Assembly (NCBI GenBank): GCA_023213395.1
Contig: CM041465.1
Location: 11,470,001-11,534,000, forward strand
DNA: 64,000 nt
DNA from: Cycas panzhihuaensis
Lineage: Eukaryota; Cycadophyta
Direction: 5' to 3'
A program made the position numbers and the translations under genes. Below are positions 42,790-53,994 of this stretch, piece by piece (position 1 is the stretch's first letter; every line of letters starts with the position of its first letter). Below the pieces are notes generated by a model. The model made no database searches. It was not told the origin of the DNA and was given only the letters and a program-made list of their open reading frames with translations.

Positions 42790-44067
42790 TCCAGCTGACT
42801 CACACTGGAATTATTGATGATATTTCTTTAGTTTACTTCCATTAACCAGAGGGGGCAATTTGTATTTGTTTTTATCACTCAGTTGAACTGATCCATTGTG
42901 ATATATTTTTGCCACCTGGTAAGGTCCTAACCACCTTGGTTTCAGTTTTCCAGGATGGGTGCGGAATTTACTGTCATATAACAAGACTTGCTCTCCTTCC
43001 CAGAACTGAGGGTAACAAAGATGGCGATCATGCCATGCCTTTTGTCTCTATCTTTCGATTTTTTGCAACCATTTTGATTTCTGTCGATCTTCATTAAGTT
43101 GGATCAACTGCCATAGCCGTTCTCGTAATGATTCTGGATCGTCCAATCGACAAGCTAGAGCAATTCTCAAACTAGATATCTAAAATTCAATTGGGATTAC
43201 AACTTCGATTCCATATACTAACTTAAATGGGGTGTATCTTGTGGCGTGTTTGTAGGCAGTGCGAAATGCCCATAAAACTGATGGTAGCTTTTCTGCCTAG
43301 TCGGATCTCTCGATGTCGCATACGTTTCGTAAGCAGTTCCCCAATATCTTATTTGAACTTTCTACTTGTCCATTCGCACGCGGATAATATGCCGTGGATT
43401 TATGATGTGTGATCATAAAAGTTTTTGTAAGTTCTTTTACTACTTCATTAAGGAAATGAGATCCTTGGTCGCTAATCAGCTCAATGGGACATCCAAATCT
43501 GGTAATAATTGCTTCATAAAGGAATTTGGCTGTGCTGGTTGAATCAGCTTTCCTTAACAGTTGGGCCTCTACCCATTTTGTGGCATAGTTAGTTGCTACT
43601 AGGATGTAACGTGCTTGGGTTCGTCTGCCTGTTGGTTTAATGGGTCCAATAAAATCAAGGCCCCATTTCTCAAATGGTGCCAATGGAAAAATTGGATTCA
43701 GGGGATTGAAGTATCTTTTATCGGGTTTTCCCACACTTTGGCAATAGTCGCATCTTTTTATCCAATTTTTTACGTCTTCGGACGTGGTTGGCTACCAAAA
43801 ACCTGCAGTTAAGATTTTTCGTTGTGTATTCTTCGTTACTGTGTGTCCTCCAGCCACACCCTCGTGAGCTTGAGATATCACTTGATTTATTTCATGCAGA
43901 TGAATGCATCGTCGTAGGATATCATTGAGTCTTAACCGATATAATTCTCCCCTGATTAATTGGTAGGGTTCTGTTTTTTGTACCAAATTCCGTTTTTGTG
44001 TCGTGTCCATAGTTGGTGGACATTGTCCCGTAACCAAGAATTCTATTATATCTTGATACCGTTCCAC
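42790..44067 (-). pseudogene. Gypsy-C integrase
   Basis: The frame from 44067 gives the zinc end (SQAHEGVAGGHTV, then a frameshift near 43790). The frame 43734 to 43297 has an intact-looking core: WGLDFIGPIK, ELISDQGSHFLNE and RANGQVESSNK, all three acidic residues. The C-terminal domain near 42830-43290 (KAWHDRHL, LLYDSKFRTHPGKLKPRWLG) ends LVNGSKLKKYHQ and is followed by the point of truncation. Confidence 0.92.
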
Positions 44068-44078
44068 AGGATCGAATT

Positions 44079-45515
44079 CTATGCTAAAAGTGTTGAGTCT
44101 GGAAAATCGTTTGGAATTCCCATAGCTTTTTCACCATTACGAATTCTGAAGAGTTGATCGGGAACGATATGGGCTTTTCCAGGTTTTACCACAATTTGAA
44201 AGGTAAACTCTTGGAATAACATTAACCAACGACTAATCCGTCCTCTCAGTATTGGTTTATTCACTAAATACATGAGCGCTTGATGGTCCACATAGAATAT
44301 AAAAGGGTTTGCAAGCAAGTAATGACGAAATTTTTGTAGTGCATAGACCATCCCGAGTCCTTCTCTTTCTGTTGTTGTATAATTCTGCTCGGCTTTAGTT
44401 AATTTCCGACTAGCAAAGTATATAGGTCGGTCTATACCCTTATTTCCTGGTTGCATCAGAACACACCTAATGGCATACTGAGAAGCATCTACGTGCACAT
44501 GGAATATTTTATTCCAATTGGGAAAATGTAGTATTGGAGCTGATGCTATGGCGCATTTTAGGGTTTCAAAGGACTTTTGTTGTACTAGCCCCCATTGCCA
44601 TTCCATTTCTTTCTTTAAAAGATCTTCCAATGGTCCTGCTATTTGCACATATCCTTTTATAAATTTTCGATAATATCTTGTTAATCCCAGAAATCCTTTT
44701 ACTTGTTTTTTATTCTGGGGTTGAGGAAAATGTAATATAGTTGCAACCTTAGCAAAATCAGTCATTAATCCTTCCTTGCTTACCACATAGCCGATGAGGT
44801 TTTCAAAGGGTACCAGAAAGGTACATTTTTTTGGATTTAAACATAAACGATTTTCTCTACAGGTTTGCAACATTGTTCTTAGATTCTCCATATGATTTTT
44901 CATCACTCCATATAAGGTCCAGTCGTCCAGAAAGACGACTATTGTTTCCCCAATTAACTTTTTGATTATATTTAATACAATGCGTTGGAAAGTTGTTGAG
45001 GCATTTGTAAGGCCGAAAGGCATAACACGATATGCATATGTTCCCCATTCAGTTATGAACGTGGTTTTATGTTGATCTTCTGGGGCGATACTCACCTAAT
45101 TGTACTCGCTAAATCCATCCGTAAAAGAGTAAACTTCTTTCCCTCTGACAGTTTCTAAAATCTATTATGTAAAAGGAATGGGAAAGGGGTCCTTTTTAGT
45201 AACTTTATTCAATTGTCAGTAGTCTACACAAACTCGAATTTTTCTGTTCTTCTTAGGTACAACCACAACAGGACTAACCCAATCACTGTATTCAATCTCA
45301 TATATGTACCCTGCTTCTAACATCTTGTCTAATTTTGCTTTTACCTTCTCTTTGTATCTGGGGTTCATTCTGTAAGGTCTTTGCTTTACCAGTTTTGATC
45401 CCTCAATGAGATCTATGTGGTGCATCCCGATTTCAAGCGAGATTCCCTTCAAGTCTTTATAAGACCAAGCAAAAACATCTCGATATTCGTCAAATAATGC
45501 TTGGGCTTTTGCCAT
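44079..45515 (-). pseudogene. Gypsy-C reverse transcriptase and RNase H
   Basis: Frame 45515 to 45216 has MHHIDLIEGSKLVKQRPYRM and DWVSPVVVVPKKN. After a few stops, frame 45095 to 44079 has IAPEDQHKTTFITEWGTYAY, the catalytic FLDDWTLYG, FLGLTRYYRKFI, then RNase H HVHVDASQYAI, YTTTEREGLGMVYALQKF and YVDHQALMYL. A nearly complete polymerase–RNase H is readable with a stop or frameshift near 45100-45215. Confidence 0.93.
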
Positions 45516-45527
45516 TGTCCTTTCATC

Positions 45528-46800
45528 CTAATAATTGTCAATCGTAATGTTTTTAGGGTCTATATCAGTCCCAAGGTTAATTTTAGTTGTTTTGAGTTCC
45601 GTTTGTTGCTTCTCTTCTTCTTCCGGATAAGCAGGTGTATTATCTATCTCTCTTTGTTCATATCTTAATTCCGTATATTCGGTGGGTAAGTTTTTGGCTT
45701 CCTCCTCTTCATAATTGTTGTCCTTTGCGTCACTAAGGTTTTCAATTGACATTAAATTCTTTTCTACTTTTCTACCTATATCCCTTATATTTTTTAATAG
45801 TTTATTGATGGTTTGGTTGTCAGAAGAGTAGGAAAAAGTCTGGACAAATGAATGTCCAATCTCCTCCCATGTTACCTGCCGGAGTTGTTCCTGTTTTAGG
45901 AACCATTTTCTTGCTAGGGTTCCTAGGGTGTGGATAAAAAGATGGGCCCATTGTGACTTGGGAATGCTCCATTATTTTCATAATCTTTTACATCATAGAA
46001 GGTGCTTATTCAAACATTCCCCTATTAAAAAGCCTGAAATAATCAAGTTCTGAGGTACATCAAATCTTAACCTAAAGGTTGATTGTAGGTTTTCCCAGGT
46101 TTGTAGGTTATGGTGATGAGCTATGTACCACCACTAGGCGTTTTCCTTCAGGGATATTGTGAAATCAATTACCCATAGTTGTTTATTTACGATCTTGTGT
46201 TATAACCAATGTTCCATACATTCGATTAAGTGTTTTGTACCTTCCATCTTCTTTCCTAAGAATGTAGGTATTTGGTTTTGCCTGATAGACTTATCTTCTG
46301 GTATAAATTCTATAGGATGATCCTTATTTGTAATTTTTGGTAAGCTAGTCTCTACTCCAAAATTGTTGGGAAGATTTACTGAAGGAGAGGTGGATGAGTT
46401 TAAGGGATACTTTTGATTGGGAGTAGGATGTTCTATTTCGACCCATTGGGCTTTGGTGGAAGGTTTTGGAAGTATAACCCTAGAGTCGAAAGGAGGATTG
46501 GCCAGATCTCCTAATTCGCTTCTAGGGCTAAAGGGTGGGGTTATGGAAGCAAGGGAGGAATGGAGAGGAGATTGAGAGGTTGTGATTAGATTTACATGGA
46601 CTTCATATTTTATTTGAAATTTAACTCTGACTATATTATGTGTTAATGGTTTTTCATAGTTTTCAGCACATATATAATCCAAATTATTATTATTTAGTTT
46701 ATTGTCAATTGAAACATATTTCGACAACAAATTACAATGAAAGGAAGAGGGTTGTGTTTCATACCGTCCATCCAATATTAGATCATATGGTTGGTTTCAT
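45528..46800 (-). pseudogene. Gypsy-C protease-RT linker
   Basis: Serine/proline/asparagine-rich region, frames 46775 to 46200 and 45752 to 45528. The ECMEHWL motif at about 46205 matches HCVEYWI of Gypsy-B and YCREHWL of Gypsy-E. It has no known domain. Unlike Gypsy-B and E it has no stop at the start of the second half. Confidence 0.75.
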
Positions 46801-46907
46801 TCTCATCAGATGATGCTTCGGATAGTAATTCCCCATATACATTTGGTTTGAATTCCTAGGCATTGTTCATATGGCTGGTCTCCTTCGTCGTGTGGTATAG
46901 ATTAGCT

Positions 46908-47177
46908 TCATCGAATGTAGAAGAAGTTTCTTGAGTGGCAATTATCGTACTGGATGCTATATCTAGAATGACTTATACCGCATATTTCCCCTTTTACCAA
47001 CATAGGGAGGATGACTTTGTTTCCCCCATCCATGAGGGTAAATGTTACATCCTTCCAACTTTGTAAGCACTCAGTTTGATATAACCACAATCTCCCTAGT
47101 AGTGTTGGATAGGTAACCATATCTTTCACAATGTCTACGATCGTAAAATCAACTGGAACGATGATACTGGCCATGTT
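46908..47177 (-). pseudogene. Gypsy-C protease, C-terminal part
   Basis: Reads PVDFTIVDIVKDMVTYPTLL and GRLWLYQTECLQSWKDVTFT, the second half of the protease. It is separated from its N-terminal half (51496-51724) by LARD-1. The target duplication ATGTT ends at 47177. Confidence 0.88.
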
Positions 47178-47543
47178 TGTTGGAATGAGAGGATATGAGG
47201 AGGAGACATGTCATAAAGCACATGTGAGAAAGTGCACAAGAAATGACAATACGACAATGACTCACAACTCTCCAAATCTCATTAAGAAATATGCAAGGTA
47301 CAAATACATATTTATAGTTTTACACTATGTCTAAACATAGGAGTTGGTTCAACTACTCCCATGATTTTTGGTGTGCTCAAACTACCTCATTAATAGTTGA
47401 GCATCTTTGACTTCTAGAACTTTGACTAAGAATCTTCTTTCACTAGAATATTCTCATCTAGAATATTCTATGTGAGCAATTATTCTAATGACATGAAATG
47501 AACTTAAATGGACATGTAAATGGGAATGTACATTATTCCAACA
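47178..47543 (-). repeat. LARD-1 3' LTR
   Basis: 366 bp. A TATA-like CTATAAATA lies on the minus strand near 47300. Polypurine tract to its right. Confidence 0.94.
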
Positions 47544-47623
47544 CCCCCCCATAATGTTAAGTTCATTTCCTTACATAAACATCAATGTTCTAAGTCTCTC
47601 AAAATTTTCTCACAACTTAAAGT

Positions 47624-47875
47624 TTAAGTGAGAATACAACTTGAGGGACAATACATCAACTTAACTATGCCGTGCTCCATATGTTGTCGAATAGAATGAT
47701 GGTGATCTTCCACAAGCTTGACTCTATCATGGAATCCCAATTCTTCGATAGTTGGAAGGCATTTTGTTGTAGTAGAACAACTGAAGAAGTCAAAGAAGTC
47801 AATTAAGCCAAAAATGGCTTTCTGAATGCTGTGACTGCTGATTTGCATACCGTCTTGGTGGAATAAACTATCCAC
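47624..47875 (-). pseudogene. LARD-1 residual copia RNase H tail
   Basis: An 83-codon frame whose second half, FHDRVKLVEDHHHSIRQHME and IVKLMYCPS, matches the spacing of the copia RNase H end (KHIEVHHHFIR...L.Y.P). It lies where RNase H ends in a normal copia element, just before the 3' LTR, and is the only trace of pol. Confidence 0.6.
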
Positions 47876-47877
47876 AT

Positions 47878-48303
47878 CAAGAGATCAACCAGAATTTAAG
47901 TGCTATGCACATCCTGTCATTGATTTGGCCTTCAACTGCTACAAGAGATCAACCAGAACTAAGTGGTCTATGCACATTCTGTCGTTGATTTGGATCAACC
48001 AGAACTAAGTGTCATCCACATCCTGTCGTTGAATTGACTCAACCAGAATTAAGTGGTCAATGCACATCCTGTCGTTGATTAGGATCAACCAGAACTAAGT
48101 GTCATCCACATCCTATCATTGAATTGACTCAACCAGAACTTAGTGGTCAATGCACATCCTGTCGTTGATTATGATCAACCAGAACTAAGTGACATCCACA
48201 TCCTGTCGTTGAATTGACTCAACCAGAATTTAAGTGTGCATCCTGTCGTTGATTATGATCAACCAGAACAAAGTGAAATCCACATCATGTTGTTGATTTG
48301 CCT
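47878..48303. repeat. LARD-1 dimeric tandem array, about 45-bp units
   Basis: About nine units of 43-47 bp built on CAACCAGAACTAAGTG and CACATCCTGTCGTTGA. They alternate in two types (one with TCATCCAC, one with GGTCAATGCAC), giving a 90-bp higher-order period. Confidence 0.85.
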
Positions 48304-49189
48304 TTGCAGTTGCCATTACAAAGCTCCCAAAGAGGATTTCATCATCCTCATGCAGTACATGCTAGTTGTGATCATAAATGCGTGAATATCACGCTCATTA
48401 TCCTGCTTCTCCAAATGTCATAATCTTGGGATACAATATCGTGCTTGTTTTTATGCACTATCGTCATTTTCCAAGACATTGTTGCTTCATAGAATTGTTA
48501 GGTGTTTTCATTAACACCACAACACTGCAACTATCATCACCATTACACAATAAGCTGTAATAGCAAGCTACCCAACTCACGAATGAAAGAGTTTGTGGTA
48601 GACAAAGGTATGATAAGTATCATGCAGGTTGATAAGAGTTTTATACTCTACAATTCAACAACATAAGTCACTTGTCTCTTTCAGTTTGTGTTCATGAAGA
48701 GACTAGACATATTTAAGAGTAAGCAAGTATCAAGACTCTAATATTAAGAGTCATTTTGCATCATATGCAAGCAAATAAAGATGAGCAATCTACTCATCAA
48801 TCACTAGCAAATTTTATGAATGCTAGTGTTCCAGGTTCCAAATTCTGTCATATCATGTCGTGTCATATCATCCCGTATGACACCATGTTGTGATATATTG
48901 TGCCGCACTATGTTGCCTTTAACTGGATCTGACTTGGCTTCCTGTTGTCTCCTTCAACAACTCCCATAGGTCTTCGTAAGACTGGAAGGTGTTACATTAC
49001 ATAGGACTTTCATTTTGCCTTAGTGAATCTAGCAAATTTTAGCTAGTAATTCACAGACATTTTTAAGAAGTATGTAATTAAGAAATTAAGGAGAAAGCGT
49101 TTTAACCCCGCAAGTATGAGTGCCACATTACTCAGTAACCACAAGGTGAATTACACTTTAAGAGAGTACAAATAAAAAGGTTTAAATCA

Positions 49190-50200
49190 CCTTTTAAATA
49201 CATCAACAAAAGAGGATGAAGTATAATAGAAAGTCCTCTTAAAATGTTCTCAAAGGAGGACTAAGTACATTAAAACTCCCCTTACAAAATTCTCTCCAAG
49301 TACATTGAAGAATCCTCATCAAATAGAGTTAAAGTATATGCTCTAAAGAGGATTAAAGTACAAGAGAAAAATACTTTGAAGTACTCCTTAATGAAGCCAA
49401 TAAAATACCTTTAAAAGAAGACAAACTTTTTAAGGTATTATGCCCTTTTATGTGTCGCCAAAGGTGCTCTATCTTGTCACCAAAAGATGCTTTTATAAGA
49501 AGAGGATAAACCGCATTAATAATCCTCTTAAAGCATTTGTATGCCATCAATAACAGCCTTTTAAAGAGGATAAATTATATTAAGATCCTCTTATATACCA
49601 CCAATAATGTACCTTTAAAGAAGAGGATGAAGTGTATTTGAAAACCTCTTAAGGTACCGTTTTATGCCACTAATAGATACTTTAAAAAAGATGATTAAGT
49701 AATTAAAATAGTCCTCTTAAAGTATCCTTATGTCGCCAAAAATATCTCTTTAAAAGAGATAAAATACATATCAAAAAAGTTCCCTTGAAGTGCCCTTATT
49801 ATGTTGCCAAAGGATATACCTTAATGAAGAGGATAAATTATATAAGAAATCCTCTTAAGGATCCTTTACTTCCGCCAAGAATGAAGCTAAAAGTGTATTT
49901 TTAAGAGAATGAAATGTATAAAAATCCTCTTAAAACACTTTTATGTCATCAATAAATATCTTTTAGAGAGGATTAAATGACTTAAAATATCCTCTTCAAG
50001 TACCTTACTTAAGAAAAGAGAATAAGCCACATTAAAGATCCTCTCAAGGTGTACTTTTAAAAGTACCCTTTAAATGTCACCAAAAGAATATTCTTTTAAA
50101 AAAAGGATAAAATCATGAATTAATTTGAAAAGAGGATGAAATATACTTAAATATCCCCTTAAAGTATTCACTTGATAAAAATATTAAAACACAGTTCCTT
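49190..50200. repeat. LARD-1 degenerate tandem array, about 75-80-bp units
   Basis: About a dozen diverged units with the recurring core AAAGAGGATAAA ... AATCCTCTTAAAGTACC ... TATGTCGCCAA. AGAGGAT and ATCCTCTT are inverted with respect to each other, so each unit can form a short stem. Related but weaker copies start near 49080. Confidence 0.75.
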
Positions 50201-50309
50201 TAAACATTAGAAATTATAAAAAAGAAACCTTTATAATATTAAGAATATTCTTTTAGAATATTCTAAAATTTATAACCTAAAGTTACAAATTTTAGAATTT
50301 CCATCGATT

Positions 50310-50680
50310 TTGTTTATCGTTCTCTCCATTATATTTCGGCGACGACGGCTGAGTATTTCGTTCCGGTGATTATCAGCAGCGGCGACAGGTTTTCCAACGG
50401 CCGATAACTGGCGGCGCTTCGGGCGGCGGCGAGAGTCTGGGCGATAGCGCGTTGGTTACGTGGCAGCTCCCACGATGACGGTTCCGTCTCCCGTTGGCTG
50501 GGAATGAGACGGTGGTGGCTGCATTGGAAGCTTTTGCGCCTTCCATCTCAGTTGGTTCGCAATCACTGACAGCAACGGAAGACAGAGGCTAGGACAGCTT
50601 AACGTTGGTGTCTTCATCTATCTGACGGCTCTGCCATCCACGGGCAGCACCTCTGTGTGCGGGCGGCCTGGCGGCTATGA
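50310..50680. other. GC-rich segment inside LARD-1
   Basis: A sharply GC-rich block (GGCGGCGAGAG, GGCGGCCTGGCGG and similar) in an otherwise AT-rich element. It lies between the second array and the PBS, in the leader position. No convincing domain in any frame. It could be a captured host fragment or simply a structured leader. Confidence 0.55.
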
Positions 50681-51112
50681 TTCCACACAGCACAGTAAAC
50701 AAGGACAGACTTGTAGCAAAGGTGGTTAAGGGAATGCTGTCCTTACAAAATCTAATGAACAGATAACAGTTCTTTGTGGACAGCAGTCAGATGAGACAAG
50801 TACACATGGGTAGACAGAGTGAGTTCCTCTATTTTGACACCCAAATGTTATTCACAGCCATGTTTGATTCTTAATGCACAGACATGAGTGCAATAAGCAA
50901 CTCTAGCCACACAAAATCTTCACAGTTACTAATGTAAGATGAGGACTTTTAAAGGACAGAATTTAGTGCTCAGACATGGACAGAAATTAGCACTAAATTT
51001 CAGCATATAGTTGTTAGAAAGCTAGGGCAGCCATCTTAAGACAGAATCTAACACACATACATGGCAGAATTTAAGACACATATGGCATAACACAAGTGTC
51101 TATAACCTATAA

Positions 51113-51124
51113 GCTCTGATACCA
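51113..51124 (-). promoter_or_regulatory. LARD-1 primer-binding site
   Basis: The minus strand reads TGGTATCAGAGC, a perfect initiator-Met site adjoining the 5' LTR. Confidence 0.9.
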
Positions 51125-51490
51125 TGTTGGAATGAGAGGATATGAGGAGGAGACATGTCATAAAGCACATGTGAGAAAGTGCACAAGAAATGACAATACG
51201 ACAATGACTCACAACTCTCCAAATCTCATTAAGAAATATGCAAGGTACAAATACATATTTATAGTTTTACACTATGTCTAAACATAGGAGTTGGTTCAAC
51301 CACTCCCATGATTTTTGGTGTGCTCAAACTACCTCATTAATAGTTGAACATCTTTGACTTCTAGAACTTTGACTAAGAATCTTCTCTCACTAGAATATTC
51401 TCATCTAGAATATTCTATGTGAGCAATTATTCTAATGACATGAAAGGAACTTAAATGGACATGTAAATGGGAATGTACATTATTCCAACA
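51125..51490 (-). repeat. LARD-1 5' LTR
   Basis: 366 bp, 4 differences from the partner (about 98.9% identity by eye), followed by ATGTT. Confidence 0.94.
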
Positions 51491-51495
51491 ATGTT

Positions 51496-51724
51496 CACTA
51501 GGATATTTTCTATTCGCCCTACTTGTTTGACTAGTAGTTTCATTAGCCAATTTTAATGAATAGTTACTTAATGCTAATCGAGGGCTCCCAAGTTTTTTCC
51601 ATGTTTGGGTTGGTAGGACATTCACTGTTGCTCCTCCATCCACGATGACATTTTTGAGATAAATTCCCAAAATGCTAATATCCACTGAGGGGTCTAAATC
51701 ATAAGATGGTTTTATTTTATTCAA
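51496..51724 (-). pseudogene. Gypsy-C protease, N-terminal part
   Basis: Reads IKPSYDLDPSVDISILGIYL, then VIVDGGATVNVLPTQTW, the intact D-G-G active-site segment, then SNYSLKLANE. Interrupted by LARD-1 at 51491/51495. Confidence 0.88.
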
Positions 51725-51779
51725 ACTTTTGTAAGCTTCCTTTGGGTTTATTTTCCCTTCTTTGATCCATTCGATGACC

Positions 51780-52486
51780 TTCCCTCATAGGATGGTTAAA
51801 TTTAGCTAATTCGTCAGATCTTCCATTAGTAATAACTTTTGTAGGAATCCTTCTATTTTTGGGTTCCCTCTTGGGTTTTCTTGCATTGTTGGTTCCTCTA
51901 TTTTCTTATTCTTTCTTAAGTATACTTGTTTAACTTCTGGCTTCCTTAGGGGTAATGATTTGAGTCCTTCCTCTGCGGCTTCTTCTAATGCTTTCTTCGC
52001 AGCGGCAAAGCGATCAATTTCTATATTAGGGTTAGGATAATCATCTTCATTTCTTCCATTCTATAAGTTAAGATTTTTTGGAGATTCGGGTATGATTGTT
52101 ACTCCATTTAAGGCCTTTCCCTTGCCTTTGCATTCTTCAATAGTACGAGTGCTCAGACCACAATTCTTGCACAAGTATAGGCACTCTTTTTGAATTTTCG
52201 CTATTGGACAATCTGACTTCCAGTGTCCATACTCCAAACATATCAAACATCTACCCAACAGAGGTTTTTTCCTTGGGTTCTCTGGTTGGGTTTGGGTTGT
52301 ATATATTGTATGAGTGTTCATATTGTTTCTTCCTCGCCCTCTCCCCCGGGCGTTGGAACCTCTAGTGTTAAAATAACAATCACGTGTGTTGTGTGTTCCT
52401 TGGTCGCAGATATGGCACCAAGCGTTTTGTTTTCGATTCCTTGCATTACATTCGCATTCCTTGGTGGTATGGGGTGCTCTCTTCAC
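51780..52486 (-). pseudogene. Gypsy-C nucleocapsid, zinc knuckles
   Basis: Frame 52486 to 52061 has C-X2-C (WCHICDQGTHNTRDC), an Arg/Gly-rich NARGRGRGRNN stretch, then CLICLEYGHWKSDC and CKNCGLSTRTIEEC, the last with a missing His. The 51780-52060 part corresponds to the region ahead of the protease and is broken. Confidence 0.88.
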
Positions 52487-53861
52487 AAATATACCACCAT
52501 TTCTCTATAGAAGGTTCTTTTCCCCGATGTGTTTTGGAATCTTCCCTAGAATTATCTTGTAATTTTAGTCTGGCCACTTCTTTCCTTAAAGCTTCTACCT
52601 CTGTGCTTTCTTCTGTTTTTGTCATTTGGAAGAGTGGTCGTTTCAAATTCTGGGTTTTTAGCTCATTGATCTCTTCTTGCAATCTCATCATGAGAGGGTC
52701 ATATGCTATTCTCTTCGTGTCTATCTCTTTTTCGAAATCCAAAGCCAATTCTTGTGCATGGTTATATGATTTCAATAGGTGGAATGCCATTGCATTCCTT
52801 AGCTTAGTGTTTAATCCATTCACGAAAAAAGTGTGCATGCCTAAATCAGTAATTTTCTCATTGTTAGTCATAGCGGTAGCGATCATGTCTATTCTGTTGA
52901 TATAGGTCAAAACTGACTCTCCGAGTTTTTGTTGGATTTCTCTCAATGTTAATTTGATGATATCATTGTTTCTATACTTCAGAAATCTTGTTTCGAACTC
53001 TTTTTTTATTTCACTCCATGATTTATTCTAGTCTAGTTGCTTGTACCATGCCAATGGTATGCCTCTTAGTGAGTATGTGAATCTTTCTTTGATTTCACCC
53101 TCATCCATAATTTTCTCGAGGTTAATCAATCTTTGGAATAAATAGATATGTTCTGCAACATCGGTCGAGTCATCGAAGATGAGTTTCCCAAACTCCCTAT
53201 GATGCGCCATTGTAAGCTTCTCTTTCTCTTCTTTCTTTTGAGTTGGAACTGTTATCTTCTCTTCGGGAAACTTCTTATAGAGTCTCCTTGGTGGCATCTC
53301 TTCCCTACTATTCTCCTTCCCAAATAAAGGATTGCGTATTGGTGATTTCAGTTGAATAATCCCAGGTACTCCCGATATTTCTGCTGCTACCGGAGTTGTT
53401 ATTATATATGATTGATCTCTATTCCCCTCTGGTGGATCTTCAAAAAGTTGTCTGATCAAGTGGTTTTCCCAATGTGCCTCAGGACCTTCCTCCGCCTTTT
53501 CCTCGATACCACTAAGGTCCTTCGGAGTAGAGTCCAAGCTTTGTTCTATTTCAGGATTATTTGTTTCTTCTTTCTCTTGTTTCATCTCCTTCCCTTCATT
53601 ATAATATGTTCTTGGAGCAGGTGTGATTGACGTGGGCTCCACTTGGCCTCTCTTTTCTATTCCTCGTGGTGTATGGGCTCCACTTGCCTCAGATCCTTCC
53701 ACAGACTCATTCTGGCCTTTGCTTTTTTTAATACTTAATCCCCTTGCTCTCCTTATTTTCTTTTCTTAGGACCATCTTAGGGGTCTCTACCTGCTTGATT
53801 CTGGTATCTCTGGAGGTTTTGCTTGTGACTCTTCTGTCTTCGAAGGTCGTTTAGATGGCAT
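52446..53861 (-). pseudogene. Gypsy-C gag
   Basis: The start at 53861 (MPSKRPSKTEESQ) is followed by two stops in the first 40 codons. The main frame 53702 to 53028 then reads through an acidic N-terminal part, NPLFGKENSREEMPPRR, REFGKLIFDDSTDVAEH and RFTYSLRGIPLAWYKQLD. After a frameshift, frame 52946 to 52446 has EIQQKLGESVLTYI, HTFFVNGLNTKLRNAM and ALRKEVARLKLQD. It is collinear with Gypsy-B gag. Confidence 0.92.
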
Positions 53862-53980
53862 TGGAAGATCCCCCTCGCTGTCTAGGCTTAGTTAGAGCAT
53901 GTGATTACTGTGACAGCCAGGGTGACTTGTTTTTTGCACATGAATTTTCCAGTTTCTCTTCCCTCTGCTTAGTGGACTTA

Positions 53981-53994
53981 GGCAATGGAACCAA
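53981..53994 (-). promoter_or_regulatory. Gypsy-C primer-binding site
   Basis: The minus strand reads TTGGTTCCATTGCC beside the 5' LTR, the same non-Met type as Gypsy-B. Confidence 0.7.

Larger units (their letters stand above)
47178..51490 (-). mobile_element. LARD-1: large LTR element without coding capacity
   Basis: Two 366-bp LTRs (47178-47543 and 51125-51490), with only 4 differences by eye, have ends TGTTGGAATG and ATTCCAACA. They are flanked by ATGTT (47173-47177 and 51491-51495). The PBS (minus TGGTATCAGAGC, 51113-51124) and polypurine tract (TATGGGGGGG) fit the minus orientation. The 3.6-kb interior has no gag or pol apart from a short RNase H scrap, and instead holds two tandem arrays and a GC-rich segment. 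It must move with enzymes from a copia element such as the Copia-D family, whose LTR is related. Confidence 0.9.

Noticed and set aside
47878-48303. Repeat array as a CRISPR locus
   Set aside because: Units are contiguous imperfect tandem repeats without unique spacers, inside a plant LTR element.
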